Of a stretch of 64,000 nt of DNA, positions 24,795-33,317 are shown piece after piece. This DNA is from Neisseriaceae bacterium JH1-16. Its GTDB lineage: Bacteria; Pseudomonadota; Gammaproteobacteria; Burkholderiales; Chromobacteriaceae. Every line of letters begins with the position of its first letter. Position 1 is the stretch's first letter. The stretch is from the NCBI GenBank assembly GCA_025989215.1, contig JAPDNP010000002.1:558001-622000 (forward strand), in the 5' to 3' direction. The notes below the pieces were generated by a model. It saw nothing but the letters and a program-made list of their open reading frames with translations, ran no database searches and was not told the origin of the DNA. A program made the translations under genes and the position numbers.

Positions 24795-26938
24795 GCCAAC
24801 CTCTCATCAAGACCCATTACAGCGCAGCTGAACTCGCAGCGATGAAGCTCGAAGGGTTGCCTGTCAGTAAAGGGAAAGTAATCGCCAAGGCCGAACGCGA
24901 GTCTTGGCCGTTCGAGGAAGTAAAAGGGGTGGGCGGCACTCGCCGCGAATACGCCCCACCCGCCGTCATCCTCGCCGCTATTAAGACCAAGGCCGCTACT
25001 GTCGTAGCTGCCACTATGCCTGCCCGGTCGCTGCCGGCGCGTCGCGAAGAGCAGCTACCACTGATCGAAACCGAGGCACAGGCGCTGAAGGCCGATGCCC
25101 GCCGTGGTGTGCTGCAGGCGCTGGAACTGTTGATGCAGCGTTCGGGCTACCCGATGAAGAAAGCCTCCACTGTGCTGCTCGATATGGCTCGCCTTGGCCA
25201 GGCCAATGAGCAGCTGGTCGGGATGCTCAAGATGGCGCGCGACGAGCGTGGCCGCAAGAGCCCAGATGGCCTGCCCTCGGTGCGCAGTGTGTTGCGCTTC
25301 GTCGAGTACGAGCGCGCCGGGATGCTGGCACCGAAGAAACGCGAGCGCGACATGAGCGTGCCTGCGTGGGCGCCGTTCTTCCTGGGCTACTACCAGCGCC
25401 CCGAAAAGCCCACGGTCGAACATGCCTACCGCGCCTTCTGCGTCGACTGGGCACAGGCCCAACCCGGCGCCGAAGTGCCGAGCGTTCACAAAGTGCGCCG
25501 TTTTCTGGCCAAGGTCGGCAACGTCAGCCGCGAGGTCGGTCGTCTGGGCGAGCGCGAATTGAAGACGCTCAAGCCATTCATCCGCCGTGGCTTCGACAAG
25601 CTGCTGCCGGGCGACATCTACAGCGCGGACGGCCACACCTTCGACGCCGAGGTGCAGCATCCGCAGCACGGCCGCCCATTCCGGCCGGAGATCACCACGA
25701 TGGTCGACATCGCTACCCGCAAGACGGTGGGCTGGTCGGTCGACTTGGCCGAAAGCGCCCTGGCGGTGCTGGATGCGCTGCGCGATGCCAGCCTGAAGGC
25801 AGGCATCCCGGCGGTGTTCTATGTGGACAACGGCTCCGGTTACAAGAACCAGATGATGAATGACGTGGCCACGGGCTTCATGGCCCGGCTCGGCATCGAG
25901 ATGGTGAACAGCCTGCCGTACAACTCCCAAGCGCGGGGGGTGATCGAGCGGCTGCATCAGACCATTTGGGTCAACGCGGCCAAGAGCCTGCCGGGCTACA
26001 TCGGTCACGACATGGACCGCGAGGCCAAGCTGGCCACCTTCAAGCTGTCGCGCAAGGCCATCGCCAAGTCCGGCGAAGTGCAAGCCATGCCGCTGATGAG
26101 CTGGCCGCAGTTCGTCGCCTTCTGCGACCAGAAGGTGGCCGAGTACAACGACCGCCCGCACCGCAGCCTGCCGAAGATCACCGACCCAGCGACCGGCCGC
26201 CGCCGCCACATGACACCGAACGAGAAGTGGGCCTTGCACGAGGCGCAGGGTTTCGCCGCCCACCGCGTCACTGACGACGAAGCACGCCCGCTGTTCCGCC
26301 CGCAGGTGCTGCGCACTGTGCGCCGCTGCGAGCTGGAGGTGTTCAACAACCGCTATTTCGCCCGTGCGCTGGAAGAGTTCCACGGTGAACAGCTGCGGGT
26401 CGGCTACGACATCCACGACCCCAACACCGTCTGGGTCTACGACGAGGATGGCCGCTTTATCTGCACCGCCGAGCTGGACGCCAACAAGCGCGACTACATG
26501 CCGCAATCGGTCATCGAGCGTGCCCGCGACAAGCGCGCCGCCGGCCGCGAGAAGCGTCTGGAAAGCAAGTTGGCCGAGGTACGAGAGGAGCGGAACGGCC
26601 GGCCGGTGCTTACCGTGGTCAGCGAGACCGTGATTCCAGGGTTGTCTGGCCGCGAGATTGCCGGCGCCTTCGAGCGCTTGGTCGAGCCGGTCGAGGCGTT
26701 AGAGCGGGCCTCCCCAGTCAGAACGATTAACGCTCCGGTCGACATCGAAAGCGGCTTTGCCGTGCCAGCTGCGCCGGAGCAGCGCATCCAGGCCTGGCTA
26801 GAGCTGAGCGAACGCGCCGAACACGGTGCACCGCTCAGTGAGAAAGAGACCCGTTGGCTGGGCAGCTACGCCAAGAGCCATGAATTCCGCGTGATGAACC
26901 AGAAACAGAACGAACTGCGTCAAGCCTCGGCTTGGTAA
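24791..26938 (+). CDS. Transposase A, MuA-like DDE recombinase
   Basis: 715 residues, near the usual MuA size. The order is an N-terminal Mu-type DNA-binding domain (7-55), a helical end-binding region (100-240), the DDE catalytic core with D280 (YSADGH), D346 (YVDNGSG) and E386 (GVIERLH), a beta-barrel-like region rich in RY/RR motifs (about 490-580), and a C-terminal B-interacting tail. It catalyses strand transfer during integration and replicative transposition. All three acidic residues are intact. The N-terminal domain is shared with the repressor. Confidence 0.93.
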   Translation: MSQPLIKTHYSAAELAAMKLEGLPVSKGKVIAKAERESWPFEEVKGVGGTRREYAPPAVILAAIKTKAATVVAATMPARSLPARREEQLPLIETEAQALKADARRGVLQALELLMQRSGYPMKKASTVLLDMARLGQANEQLVGMLKMARDERGRKSPDGLPSVRSVLRFVEYERAGMLAPKKRERDMSVPAWAPFFLGYYQRPEKPTVEHAYRAFCVDWAQAQPGAEVPSVHKVRRFLAKVGNVSREVGRLGERELKTLKPFIRRGFDKLLPGDIYSADGHTFDAEVQHPQHGRPFRPEITTMVDIATRKTVGWSVDLAESALAVLDALRDASLKAGIPAVFYVDNGSGYKNQMMNDVATGFMARLGIEMVNSLPYNSQARGVIERLHQTIWVNAAKSLPGYIGHDMDREAKLATFKLSRKAIAKSGEVQAMPLMSWPQFVAFCDQKVAEYNDRPHRSLPKITDPATGRRRHMTPNEKWALHEAQGFAAHRVTDDEARPLFRPQVLRTVRRCELEVFNNRYFARALEEFHGEQLRVGYDIHDPNTVWVYDEDGRFICTAELDANKRDYMPQSVIERARDKRAAGREKRLESKLAEVREERNGRPVLTVVSETVIPGLSGREIAGAFERLVEPVEALERASPVRTINAPVDIESGFAVPAAPEQRIQAWLELSERAEHGAPLSEKETRWLGSYAKSHEFRVMNQKQNELRQASAW

Positions 26939-26961
26939 CGACCCCGAAGGAGATCAACAAC

Positions 26962-27699
26962 ATGAGCCAGCAACTTCACAGCCGTATCGCCCCGATTGCC
27001 AACCTCGACCTGGTCGCGGTGGTGATGGAAAAACTGGTGCATCGCCAGGATGGCCTGCCGGGCCTAGCGGTGTACTACGGCCCGTCCGGCTGGGGCAAGA
27101 CCACCGCCACCATCGCCGTCGCCAACCGTACCCGCGCCTTCTACGTGCAGATGCGCAGTGCCTGGAGCCGCAAGACGCTGCTGGAGAAGATCCTGTTCGA
27201 GATGGGCATCAAGCCGGCCGGCACCATTCCCGACCTGCTTGACCAGGTGTGCGAGCAACTGGCCGCTAGCCGCCGCCCACTGATCCTGGATGAGTTCGAC
27301 TATGCCGCCGCCAAGGACCAGATGATCGAGCTGGTGCGCGACATCTACGAGGGCAGTCAGTCCAGTCTGCTGTTGGTCGGCGAAGAGATGCTGCCGAACA
27401 AGCTGAAGCGGCACGAGCGCTTCCACGGTCGGGTGTTGAACTGGCTGCCGGCTGCGCCGGTAACGGTAGACGACGCCCGCAAGCTGGCGGCGATCTATAG
27501 CCCCGAGATCGAACTGGCCGACGACCTGCTGACTCATCTGGTCACTATCAGCCACGGCTCGGTACGTCGGGTCTCGGTGAACCTGGTGAACGTCCAGGAT
27601 GCCGCCCTGATCGAGGGCTGGGAGCAGGTCGACCTCAAGCAGTGGGCTGACCGTGCTCTGTATACCGGCGATGCGCCGAAGCGCCGGGGGAGCCTGTAA
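26962..27699 (+). CDS. Transposition ATPase B, MuB-like
   Basis: 245 residues. Walker A is YYGPSGWGKTTATIA (about residues 36-50) and Walker B is PLILDEFDYA (about 107-116), an AAA-type ATPase. MuB selects target DNA and activates the transposase. The ATG at 26962 is chosen because AAGGAG lies 10 nt upstream; the frame opens earlier with TTG. It overlaps the next gene start by 1 nt. Confidence 0.9.
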   Translation: MSQQLHSRIAPIANLDLVAVVMEKLVHRQDGLPGLAVYYGPSGWGKTTATIAVANRTRAFYVQMRSAWSRKTLLEKILFEMGIKPAGTIPDLLDQVCEQLAASRRPLILDEFDYAAAKDQMIELVRDIYEGSQSSLLLVGEEMLPNKLKRHERFHGRVLNWLPAAPVTVDDARKLAAIYSPEIELADDLLTHLVTISHGSVRRVSVNLVNVQDAALIEGWEQVDLKQWADRALYTGDAPKRRGSL

Positions 27700-28319
27700 T
27701 GGCACAGACCGCACGCCTAGCTAGTCGGATGGAAAGCGCCGGAGGACGCGGAGCGTTCCAACGCATTTGGGAAGCCATCCGCCACCGCCACGACGGTTTC
27801 ACCGCCGCGCTGATCCACAGCGATACCTTGGCGACGATGGGGGCTATCCAGCACTACGTGAACGCCTTGGTGCTGGGCGGTTACGTCGAGCGAAGCAATG
27901 ACCGTAGTGGCGGTGCCGTTCAGCAAGGCTTCCGGCTGATTCGGGATTGCGGCATCGAGTACCCACGCCTGACTGCCAAGGGTGAGCCGATCCAGCGCGA
28001 CCTGGGCACCGAGGCGATGTGGCGGACCATGCGCCTGCTGGGTGGTGAGTTCACCGCCCGCGATCTGGCCGAGATGGCCAGCACCCCGGATCGGCCGATT
28101 TCGGCCCCGACCGCCACCATCTACGTCGGTCAGCTGGTCAATGCCGGCTACGTGGTGCAGGTGGCCAAGCGCAGCCGACGCTCGGGAGCGCGTTACCGCT
28201 TCGTGGTGGCCCGCTACTCCGGGCCGCGCCCTCCGGTGGTTGGCCGCAATGCCTACGTCTACGACCCGAACCTGGACAAGGTGGTGTGGCAAGAGGAGAT
28301 CAACCATGACGACCTCTGA
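27699..28319 (+). CDS. Early phage protein, tandem winged-helix-like
   Basis: 206 residues. Two halves look like winged helices: AFQRIWEAIRHRHDGFTAALIHSDTLATMGAIQHYVNALVLGGYVER and MWRTMRLLGGEFTARDLAEMASTPDRPISAPTATIYVGQLVNAGYVVQV, each followed by basic wing residues. Homologues occur after B in Mu-like phages; the role is unknown, possibly transcriptional. It overlaps the next gene by 14 nt. Confidence 0.75.
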   Translation: MAQTARLASRMESAGGRGAFQRIWEAIRHRHDGFTAALIHSDTLATMGAIQHYVNALVLGGYVERSNDRSGGAVQQGFRLIRDCGIEYPRLTAKGEPIQRDLGTEAMWRTMRLLGGEFTARDLAEMASTPDRPISAPTATIYVGQLVNAGYVVQVAKRSRRSGARYRFVVARYSGPRPPVVGRNAYVYDPNLDKVVWQEEINHDDL

Positions 28320-28620
28320 ACTACGCTGGATGCCTCTGCTGCGAGCCGAAGCCGAGCGTACCAGCATCGCAGATATAGCCAAGCGCCTGGGCTACAGCCG
28401 CACCAGCATCAGCCTGGTATTGGCTGGCCGCTACCCCGGTGGCACTGAGCGGATCGCCGCCGCCGTGTTGGCCGAGCTGGATGGTTGGACCTGCCCGCAC
28501 TTGCAGCAGCCGATCAAAGCCGAAGCGTGCCAGGAAATCGCCTTCGGCCCGGCCCCGACCCACCACCCGATGAAGCTGACCCACTGGCGGGCCTGCCAGA
28601 ACTGCTCGAACCGCCTGTAA
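28306..28620 (+). CDS. Small HTH protein with C-terminal cysteine cluster
   Basis: 104 residues. RTSIADIAKRLGYSRTSISLVLAGRYPGGTERI (about residues 14-46) is a LacI/Cro-type helix-turn-helix. The C-terminus WTCPHL...HWRACQNCSNRL offers cysteines and histidines for a metal site. The ATG at 28306 lies inside the end of the preceding gene, with AGAGGAGA just upstream, so coupled translation is likely. Probably an early regulator. Confidence 0.75.
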   Translation: MTTSELRWMPLLRAEAERTSIADIAKRLGYSRTSISLVLAGRYPGGTERIAAAVLAELDGWTCPHLQQPIKAEACQEIAFGPAPTHHPMKLTHWRACQNCSNRL

Positions 28621-28632
28621 AGGAGATTGACC

Positions 28633-28944
28633 ATGCAAACCGTGCAGATCCATTCACAAGCCCAGCGGCACGTCGTCAACCAGCTGATGCTCTCTGCAGC
28701 ACAGCGACTGACCTGCGCTATCGAACAGCTGTCAGCCGAGGGGTACACGGTGATTAAGGCCGACTTTGCTAACCCGGCCAGACCGACAGTGACCGTACAA
28801 AACGACGAGCGCTGCCACGCGCTGATCGATTCGGGCACGGCCGCCTACTACGCCTTCGGCAAAGAGGATTACTTCGGCCCGTATCGCATCGGCCAGTTCC
28901 AGTGCGCCGGCTGCCGAGTGATCTGGGCCGAGTTCGGCCACTGA
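28633..28944 (+). CDS. Early phage protein of unknown function
   Basis: 103 residues starting at the ATG 8 nt after AGGAG. It is a small alpha/beta protein with three cysteines late in the chain (ERCHALIDSG, FQCAGCRVIW). No family recognised. It is one nucleotide from the next gene, so part of the early operon. Confidence 0.7.
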   Translation: MQTVQIHSQAQRHVVNQLMLSAAQRLTCAIEQLSAEGYTVIKADFANPARPTVTVQNDERCHALIDSGTAAYYAFGKEDYFGPYRIGQFQCAGCRVIWAEFGH

Positions 28945-28945
28945 C

Positions 28946-29272
28946 ATGGCACAAGACATCGAACTGGATCAGGCAACCAAGGCTAGGTTGGCCGAAGAGG
29001 TCGAACTGCTGGTGCGGGAAGGAATGGATAAGAGGCAGGCCCGCCAGATCGTGTGGCTGGACTACCTGGATGAGCTGAAAGAGGCCCAACCCGTCGCACC
29101 TCCCGAGGCCGAACCTGAGCCGCCAGCTACCCCGGTGCCCGAGCCGCCGACAGTGACAAAACGGCAGCAAGCACCGCCCGAGGGATGCTTTTTTACCCCG
29201 GAGAGACTGGCTCGCAACCGCCAACAGATACAGCAAGTGAAGCAGTTTTTAGCAACGAGGAGATCGATGTGA
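28946..29272 (+). CDS. Early phage protein with Pro/Glu-rich linker
   Basis: 108 residues. The N-terminal helical part (ATKARLAEEVELLVREGMDKRQARQIVW) and a C-terminal helix (RLARNRQQIQQVKQFLATRRS) are joined by a Pro/Glu-rich linker (about 50-80). The function is unknown. Its stop overlaps the GTG start of the next gene (GTGA). Confidence 0.7.
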   Translation: MAQDIELDQATKARLAEEVELLVREGMDKRQARQIVWLDYLDELKEAQPVAPPEAEPEPPATPVPEPPTVTKRQQAPPEGCFFTPERLARNRQQIQQVKQFLATRRSM

Positions 29273-29880
29273 ACACCATTCCGCAGGGTTACCGAGCAGA
29301 CGCCAAAGGCCGTCTGATCCCTATCGACACCATCAAGCCGGTCGACCTGGCCCGCGATGAGCTGGTGCAGGAAATCGTGCAACGCGCCCGCACCACCAGC
29401 GCCACGCTGGCCGAGTTCAAGACCCAGACCTTTGCCGACATCGGCGCCTTCATCGACCTGTCGGCCGAGCGCTACGACGCCAAGCTCGGCGGAGCCAAGG
29501 GCAACGTGTCCCTGGTCAGCTTCGACGGTCGCTACAAGGTACAGCGCGCCATCCAGGACACGCTGACCTTCGACGAGGGGCTGCAGGCCGCCAAGGCGCT
29601 GATCGACGAATGCGTGCAGGCATGGACCGCCGATGCCCGCAGCGAGATCCGCGCGCTGATCAACGACGCATTCAACGTGGACAAGGAAGGGAACATATCG
29701 ACCGGCCGCATCCTCGGCCTGCGCCGCCTAGACATCCAGGATGAGAAGTGGCTGCGGGCGATGGCGGCGCTGTCCGACTCGGTGCGGGTGCAGTGCTCGA
29801 AGAGCTACATCCGCGTCTATGAGCGCGTCGGCGACACCGGGGAATACCGAGCGATTCCACTCGACATCGCGGGGGTGTGA
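29269..29880 (+). CDS. DUF3164-family phage protein
   Basis: 203 residues. IPQGYRADAKGRLIPIDTIKPVDLARDELVQEIV and YKVQRAIQDTLTFDEGLQAAKALIDECVQAW are the typical DUF3164 blocks, frequent in the early operon of Mu-like phages. The role is unproven. GTG start at 29269 chosen because GAGGAG is 6 nt upstream and because of the 4-nt overlap; the frame opens further upstream. Confidence 0.82.
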   Translation: MNTIPQGYRADAKGRLIPIDTIKPVDLARDELVQEIVQRARTTSATLAEFKTQTFADIGAFIDLSAERYDAKLGGAKGNVSLVSFDGRYKVQRAIQDTLTFDEGLQAAKALIDECVQAWTADARSEIRALINDAFNVDKEGNISTGRILGLRRLDIQDEKWLRAMAALSDSVRVQCSKSYIRVYERVGDTGEYRAIPLDIAGV

Positions 29881-29881
29881 G

Positions 29882-30589
29882 ATGGACAGGCAAACCGCGA
29901 TTGAAAAGATCAAAAAGTGCCTGGCTCTCTCCAAGAGCGCCAACGAGCACGAAGCTGCTGCAGCACTACGCCAGGCGCAGGCCCTGATGGAGAAGTTTGG
30001 CGTCGAAGACGAGGACATCCTGCTGTCCGAGATCAGCGAGAGCCGAGTGAAATCCGGCGCCAGGGTCACGCCGGTGAAATGGGAAAGCTGGCTGTCGTCC
30101 ACGGTGGCCAAGGCGTTCGGATGCGAGAAGGTTTTCGCGCAGGGCTACGAAGCCGGCTATTGGACCTTTATCGGCTGCGGCCCGTCTTCGGAAATCGCCA
30201 CCTATGCCTATTCCGTGCTGCTGAGGCAGCTGAAGAAGGCCCGGGGCGAGTATCAGACGCGGCATTGCAAGCGCCTGGTACCGGCCAGCCGTACACGTCG
30301 AGCCGACCTGTTCTGCGAAGGCTGGGTCATCGCCGTATCCAACCAGATCACCAAGTTTGCCGGGAGCCAACGCAACGTCGAAGCCTTGGCCGCCTATATG
30401 GCCAAAGAGTATGCCGACCTGGAAGAGCTTACCCCTCGTGACAGACAAGCCGGAAAAAGCTTGCGCGATAACGATGAAGGCGCCCGCAACGCCGGCTGGC
30501 AGGCCGGCAAGAACGCCCAGCTCAATCATGGCGTGGACGGGACCGCTGGTCGGTCTTTGGCCTTGGTCCTTACCCCGCAACTGACCTGA
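29882..30589 (+). CDS. DUF2786-like phage protein
   Basis: 235 residues. The N-terminus AIEKIKKCLALSKSANEHEAAAALRQAQALMEKFGV is the DUF2786 signature, and the middle (YWTFIGCGPSSEIATYAYSVLLRQLKKAR) matches the domain that follows it in phage proteins. The biochemical role is unknown. It starts one nucleotide after the DUF3164 stop. Confidence 0.82.
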   Translation: MDRQTAIEKIKKCLALSKSANEHEAAAALRQAQALMEKFGVEDEDILLSEISESRVKSGARVTPVKWESWLSSTVAKAFGCEKVFAQGYEAGYWTFIGCGPSSEIATYAYSVLLRQLKKARGEYQTRHCKRLVPASRTRRADLFCEGWVIAVSNQITKFAGSQRNVEALAAYMAKEYADLEELTPRDRQAGKSLRDNDEGARNAGWQAGKNAQLNHGVDGTAGRSLALVLTPQLT

Positions 30590-30599
30590 AGGCGCCGCG

Positions 30600-31025
30600 A
30601 TGACACTGACGACGGAACAAAAGCAGGAACTGATCAACAAGCTGTCCACCCCCTGGGGGAGTGTGCATCTGCTTTGCGATGGGAGCCGGATTGACCTGGT
30701 CGTGGAGCCTTGCAAAGGGCTGAAATACCGCGTGACGACCTACGTAAATGGCCACTGGAAGGGCGAATGGATCGATGGCTCGAAATCCTTTCCAGAGCAG
30801 AAATTCCTGAACAAGTCGACGCGCCCTCTGGTGAAAAAGGCAGACCTGGAAAAGATGGAGAAAACTGCAGGCAAGCGCCTCTTCAAGAAAATGTGCGCGG
30901 AAGACTCCTATTGGACTAAGACCATCACCCTCTACAACCCCAGCTGGGCAAGCGGGAAGTCTGCCATCAATCACCTGTGCAAAGTCTGCGACTCCATCCA
31001 GGTCGTGACCGAAGAGACCGTTTAG
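30600..31025 (+). CDS. Phage protein of unknown function
   Basis: 141 residues, mixed alpha/beta, Lys/Trp-rich (VTTYVNGHWKGEWIDGS, KKMCAEDSYWTKTITLYNPSW). I do not recognise a family. GAAGGCGCCGCG precedes the ATG. It is the last gene before the structured RNA region at 31087. Confidence 0.65.
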   Translation: MTLTTEQKQELINKLSTPWGSVHLLCDGSRIDLVVEPCKGLKYRVTTYVNGHWKGEWIDGSKSFPEQKFLNKSTRPLVKKADLEKMEKTAGKRLFKKMCAEDSYWTKTITLYNPSWASGKSAINHLCKVCDSIQVVTEETV

Positions 31026-31086
31026 AGCCCGGTGTCGAGCCGGCCAAATAGGTCGGTTCCGCAACGTGTTTTAACAGTGACAAATA

Positions 31087-31182
31087 GCCTGCAACGGTGA
31101 GCGATCCATATCTGATTAACCCTAACCGGAGACTCAGATAATCCGTCCTCTGAAAACCAGAGGATCGCTCACCCCTGCAGGC
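31087..31182 (+). ncRNA. Structured RNA, three-way junction, leader of gemA
   Basis: Nested perfect pairings: GCCTGCA (31087-31093) with TGCAGGC (31176-31182), then GTGAGCGAT (31097-31105) with ATCGCTCAC (31164-31172), enclosing two hairpins, TATCTGA/TCAGATA (31109-31115 with 31134-31140, 18-nt loop) and CCTCTG/CAGAGG (31147-31152 with 31158-31163, 5-nt loop). No frame spans it. It ends 18 nt before the gemA ATG, so it is either a cis-regulatory leader or a processed small RNA. I could not match a known ribozyme core. The c4 antisense RNA class of phages is one comparison to run. Confidence 0.6.
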
Positions 31183-31200
31183 TCCAGACAAGGGGGACTG

Positions 31201-31608
31201 ATGAAGCAAGCAACACTGGCGAAGATCCACATCGCCAAAAAAGAATTGGGCCTGGATGACGGCACTTACCGCGCAATGCTGCAGACGGTAGCCGGTGTCA
31301 CGTCGAGCAAAGACCTGACTGCGGCAGGCTCCGCGAAGGTACTGGAGCATTTGAAGCGCTGCGGATGGAAGCCGAAAGCATCGGCTCATGCCGACCGCAA
31401 ACCGAAGGCAAGCGCACCACGCCGCGCCCTGATCGGCAAGATCGAGGCGCTGCTAGCCGAAGCCAGCCGGTCCTGGGCCTACGCCGATGCGATGGCACAG
31501 AAGATGTTCCAGGTAGAAAAGCTGGAGTGGCTGACACCGGAGCAACTGGTGAAGGTGGTGGCGGCACTGACCTATGACGCGAAGCGCCACGGGAGAGAGC
31601 TGGGATGA
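31201..31608 (+). CDS. gemA: GemA-like protein (Mu gp16, DUF1018)
   Basis: 135 residues. LAKIHIAKKELGLDDGTYRAMLQTVAGVTSSKDLTAAG and VLEHLKRCGWKPKA are the DUF1018 hallmarks of Mu GemA, which modulates host gene expression and DNA supercoiling. The C-terminal half is helical. A purine-rich AAGGGGG lies upstream of the ATG, just after the structured RNA. It overlaps mor by 4 nt. Confidence 0.87.
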   Translation: MKQATLAKIHIAKKELGLDDGTYRAMLQTVAGVTSSKDLTAAGSAKVLEHLKRCGWKPKASAHADRKPKASAPRRALIGKIEALLAEASRSWAYADAMAQKMFQVEKLEWLTPEQLVKVVAALTYDAKRHGRELG

Positions 31609-32036
31609 AACTGGAAACTGTAGAACACCTGCTGCCGGAGATGGCTCAATTGATCGCTGAGTTGATTGGAACGTCTCGTGCGCTGAAGCTGATCGAGGTT
31701 TGGGGTGGGACTACGTTTCCAGTCTCCAAGAACAAACGTCGCGATGGTCAGATCCGCTTCGAAGCGCTCGCCGAAGTGGTCGGTGTTGAAGCGGCCAACA
31801 CACTGACCCGTCACTTCGGGGGCGAGGTATTGTCTATACCACGTTGTGCTGCTGCCATGCGGGAGGTCCGCGACCGCATGATCCGCGCAGAGTTCGACTC
31901 GGAAACCCGCGAACACTCGGCTATCCATGTTGTCAGCCAGCTCGCCAGAAAGTACCAGATGACCGAACGTTGGGTGTGGTGCGTGCTGAAAAAAGCAGAC
32001 CAAACTAGCGAGACAAGGCAGGAAGCACTGTTTTAG
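31605..32036 (+). CDS. mor: Mor-like middle/late transcription activator
   Basis: 143 residues of the Mor/C family: VEHLLPEMAQLIAELIGTSRALKLIEVWGGTTFPVSK, then LAEVVGVEAANTLTRHFGGEVLSIPRC, and a C-terminal helix-turn-helix (IHVVSQLARKYQMTERWVWCVLKKA). In Mu, Mor dimers activate the middle promoter that drives C. No separate C gene is seen, so this protein may drive the late genes directly. Coupled to gemA by ATGA. Confidence 0.88.
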   Translation: MKLETVEHLLPEMAQLIAELIGTSRALKLIEVWGGTTFPVSKNKRRDGQIRFEALAEVVGVEAANTLTRHFGGEVLSIPRCAAAMREVRDRMIRAEFDSETREHSAIHVVSQLARKYQMTERWVWCVLKKADQTSETRQEALF

Positions 32037-32070
32037 CATGTCGGCATTTCTACTCTTCTAGAGGAATGCC

Positions 32071-32586
32071 ATGAGACACTTTCTGCCATTGATGCTGGCC
32101 GCCTCGCTAGTAGTGGGATGCGGGAAGACGGCGGAACTTACAACCGAAGATATTGGCAAGCTCTACCAGGCGAAAGAATCGAAGAAAGCATTAAGCGCCA
32201 GTGAGCTAAGGTCGATCGCTGAAATTCAACAACACGGTGCAGAATATCTAGCGAACTTCATTGATACAAAAGTGAAAGAAGAAGACTACGATTTCTTCTT
32301 TCGTGCTGTACCAGCTGGAGCACTTGAAAAGTACCCATTAATAAATAGAGTAATGTCGGCTCCATCGGTCATGGCAGATCAGGGGTTAAGCTTTGGCAAC
32401 AAGGATGCGGCTAGGTATGAGGCATGTGAACAATTGCTTTCCGACTCCAATGGCCTGTATTGGGCGATCAGAGAAACACAACCCGTTGGCGTCTTGAAGC
32501 TGGATGGGAATGGCACGGTAAACATGCAGCGTCAAAAGATCAGTCAAGCTTCAAAAGCATGCTCCGCCGCACTAGGCGGCAAATAG
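32071..32586 (+). CDS. Accessory lipoprotein (moron)
   Basis: 171 residues with a lipoprotein signal (LPLMLAASLVVGC, Cys at about 17). The mature part is helical and charged, without a recognised family. Base composition is clearly more AT-rich than the flanking phage genes. It has its own AGAGGAA ribosome site and is closed by a terminator at 32625-32647, the layout of a lysogeny-expressed moron. A surface lipoprotein of this type could act in superinfection exclusion; that is inference. Confidence 0.75.
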   Translation: MRHFLPLMLAASLVVGCGKTAELTTEDIGKLYQAKESKKALSASELRSIAEIQQHGAEYLANFIDTKVKEEDYDFFFRAVPAGALEKYPLINRVMSAPSVMADQGLSFGNKDAARYEACEQLLSDSNGLYWAIRETQPVGVLKLDGNGTVNMQRQKISQASKACSAALGGK

Positions 32587-32624
32587 TAAAGCAGCACTGT
32601 CTTTATTCACTGAAGTCCATCAGA

Positions 32625-32647
32625 GCGCCCCAAATGGGGCGTTTTCT
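32625..32647 (+). terminator. Intrinsic terminator after the lipoprotein moron
   Basis: CGCCCC-AAAT-GGGGCG followed by TTTTCTT. It separates early/moron transcription from the lysis and late genes. Confidence 0.8.
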
Positions 32648-32682
32648 TATTCTGGCCACGTCTCATTGAACAGGATGACGTC

Positions 32683-33090
32683 ATGGCCAGCCGCCAAATT
32701 TCCGACCTCCACCCCGACCTGCAGCCGTTGGCTCAGGCATTCCTGCGCCGCTGCGCCGATGCAGGCGTTGAACCGCTGATTACCTGCACTTGGCGTTCCA
32801 GCAAAGAGCAGGACGAACTGTACGCCCAAGGCCGCACCAAGCCCGGCCCGCGCGTGACCAACGCCCGTGCCGGCCAGTCCGCGCACAACTTCACCATCCA
32901 GAACCGTCCGGCCGCCCGAGCTTTCGACGTGGTGCCGATGGTCGGCGGCAAGCCGCAGTGGGATGCCAATCACCCGCACTGGCAGATCATGGGCCGTATC
33001 GGCACCGAGCTGGGGCTGAACTGGTACGGTCGACCGCAAGCGCCGTTCCGCGAGTTCCCGCACTTCGAGCTGGCCAAGGGGTATCAGTGA
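32683..33090 (+). CDS. M15-type peptidoglycan peptidase (endolysin)
   Basis: 135 residues, the size of L-alanyl-D-glutamate endopeptidases. CTWRSSKEQDELYAQGR, SAHNF...ARAFDVVP and FPHFEL supply the His-Asp-His zinc ligands of the M15C/VanY-like fold. It cleaves peptide cross-bridges of host peptidoglycan at lysis. The spacing between His and Asp is longer than the usual HxxxxxxD. No signal peptide is present, so release needs the holin-like protein next door. Its stop overlaps the next ATG. Confidence 0.87.
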   Translation: MASRQISDLHPDLQPLAQAFLRRCADAGVEPLITCTWRSSKEQDELYAQGRTKPGPRVTNARAGQSAHNFTIQNRPAARAFDVVPMVGGKPQWDANHPHWQIMGRIGTELGLNWYGRPQAPFREFPHFELAKGYQ

Positions 33091-33317
33091 TGCGCCTGGC
33101 CGAACTGATCTCGAATCCCGACACCGGGCGCCTGTCGCACACCAAGCTGTGGGCCAACGTGGCCTGCGCGGCGGCGACCGGCATGTTCGTCTATCAGGGC
33201 TACAAAGGCGCGCTGACCCTCGACACCTGGCTGGTCTATCTCGGCCTGGTTGGCGGCTACTCGGCGGCCCTGCGCCTGATCGCCGCCTGGCGTGACAAGG
33301 GGGCGGCCAATGCTTGA
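33090..33317 (+). CDS. Holin-like small membrane protein
   Basis: 75 residues with two hydrophobic segments (LWANVACAAATGMFVYQGY, about 20-38; WLVYLGLVGGYSAALRLIAAW, about 48-68) and a charged C-terminus. Its place right after the endolysin and before spanin genes supports a holin role, though sequence alone does not prove it. Confidence 0.72.
   Translation: MRLAELISNPDTGRLSHTKLWANVACAAATGMFVYQGYKGALTLDTWLVYLGLVGGYSAALRLIAAWRDKGAANA

Noticed and set aside
31087-31182. Hammerhead ribozyme
   Set aside because: A three-way junction is present, but the conserved CUGANGA and GAAA core residues are not in the required positions.
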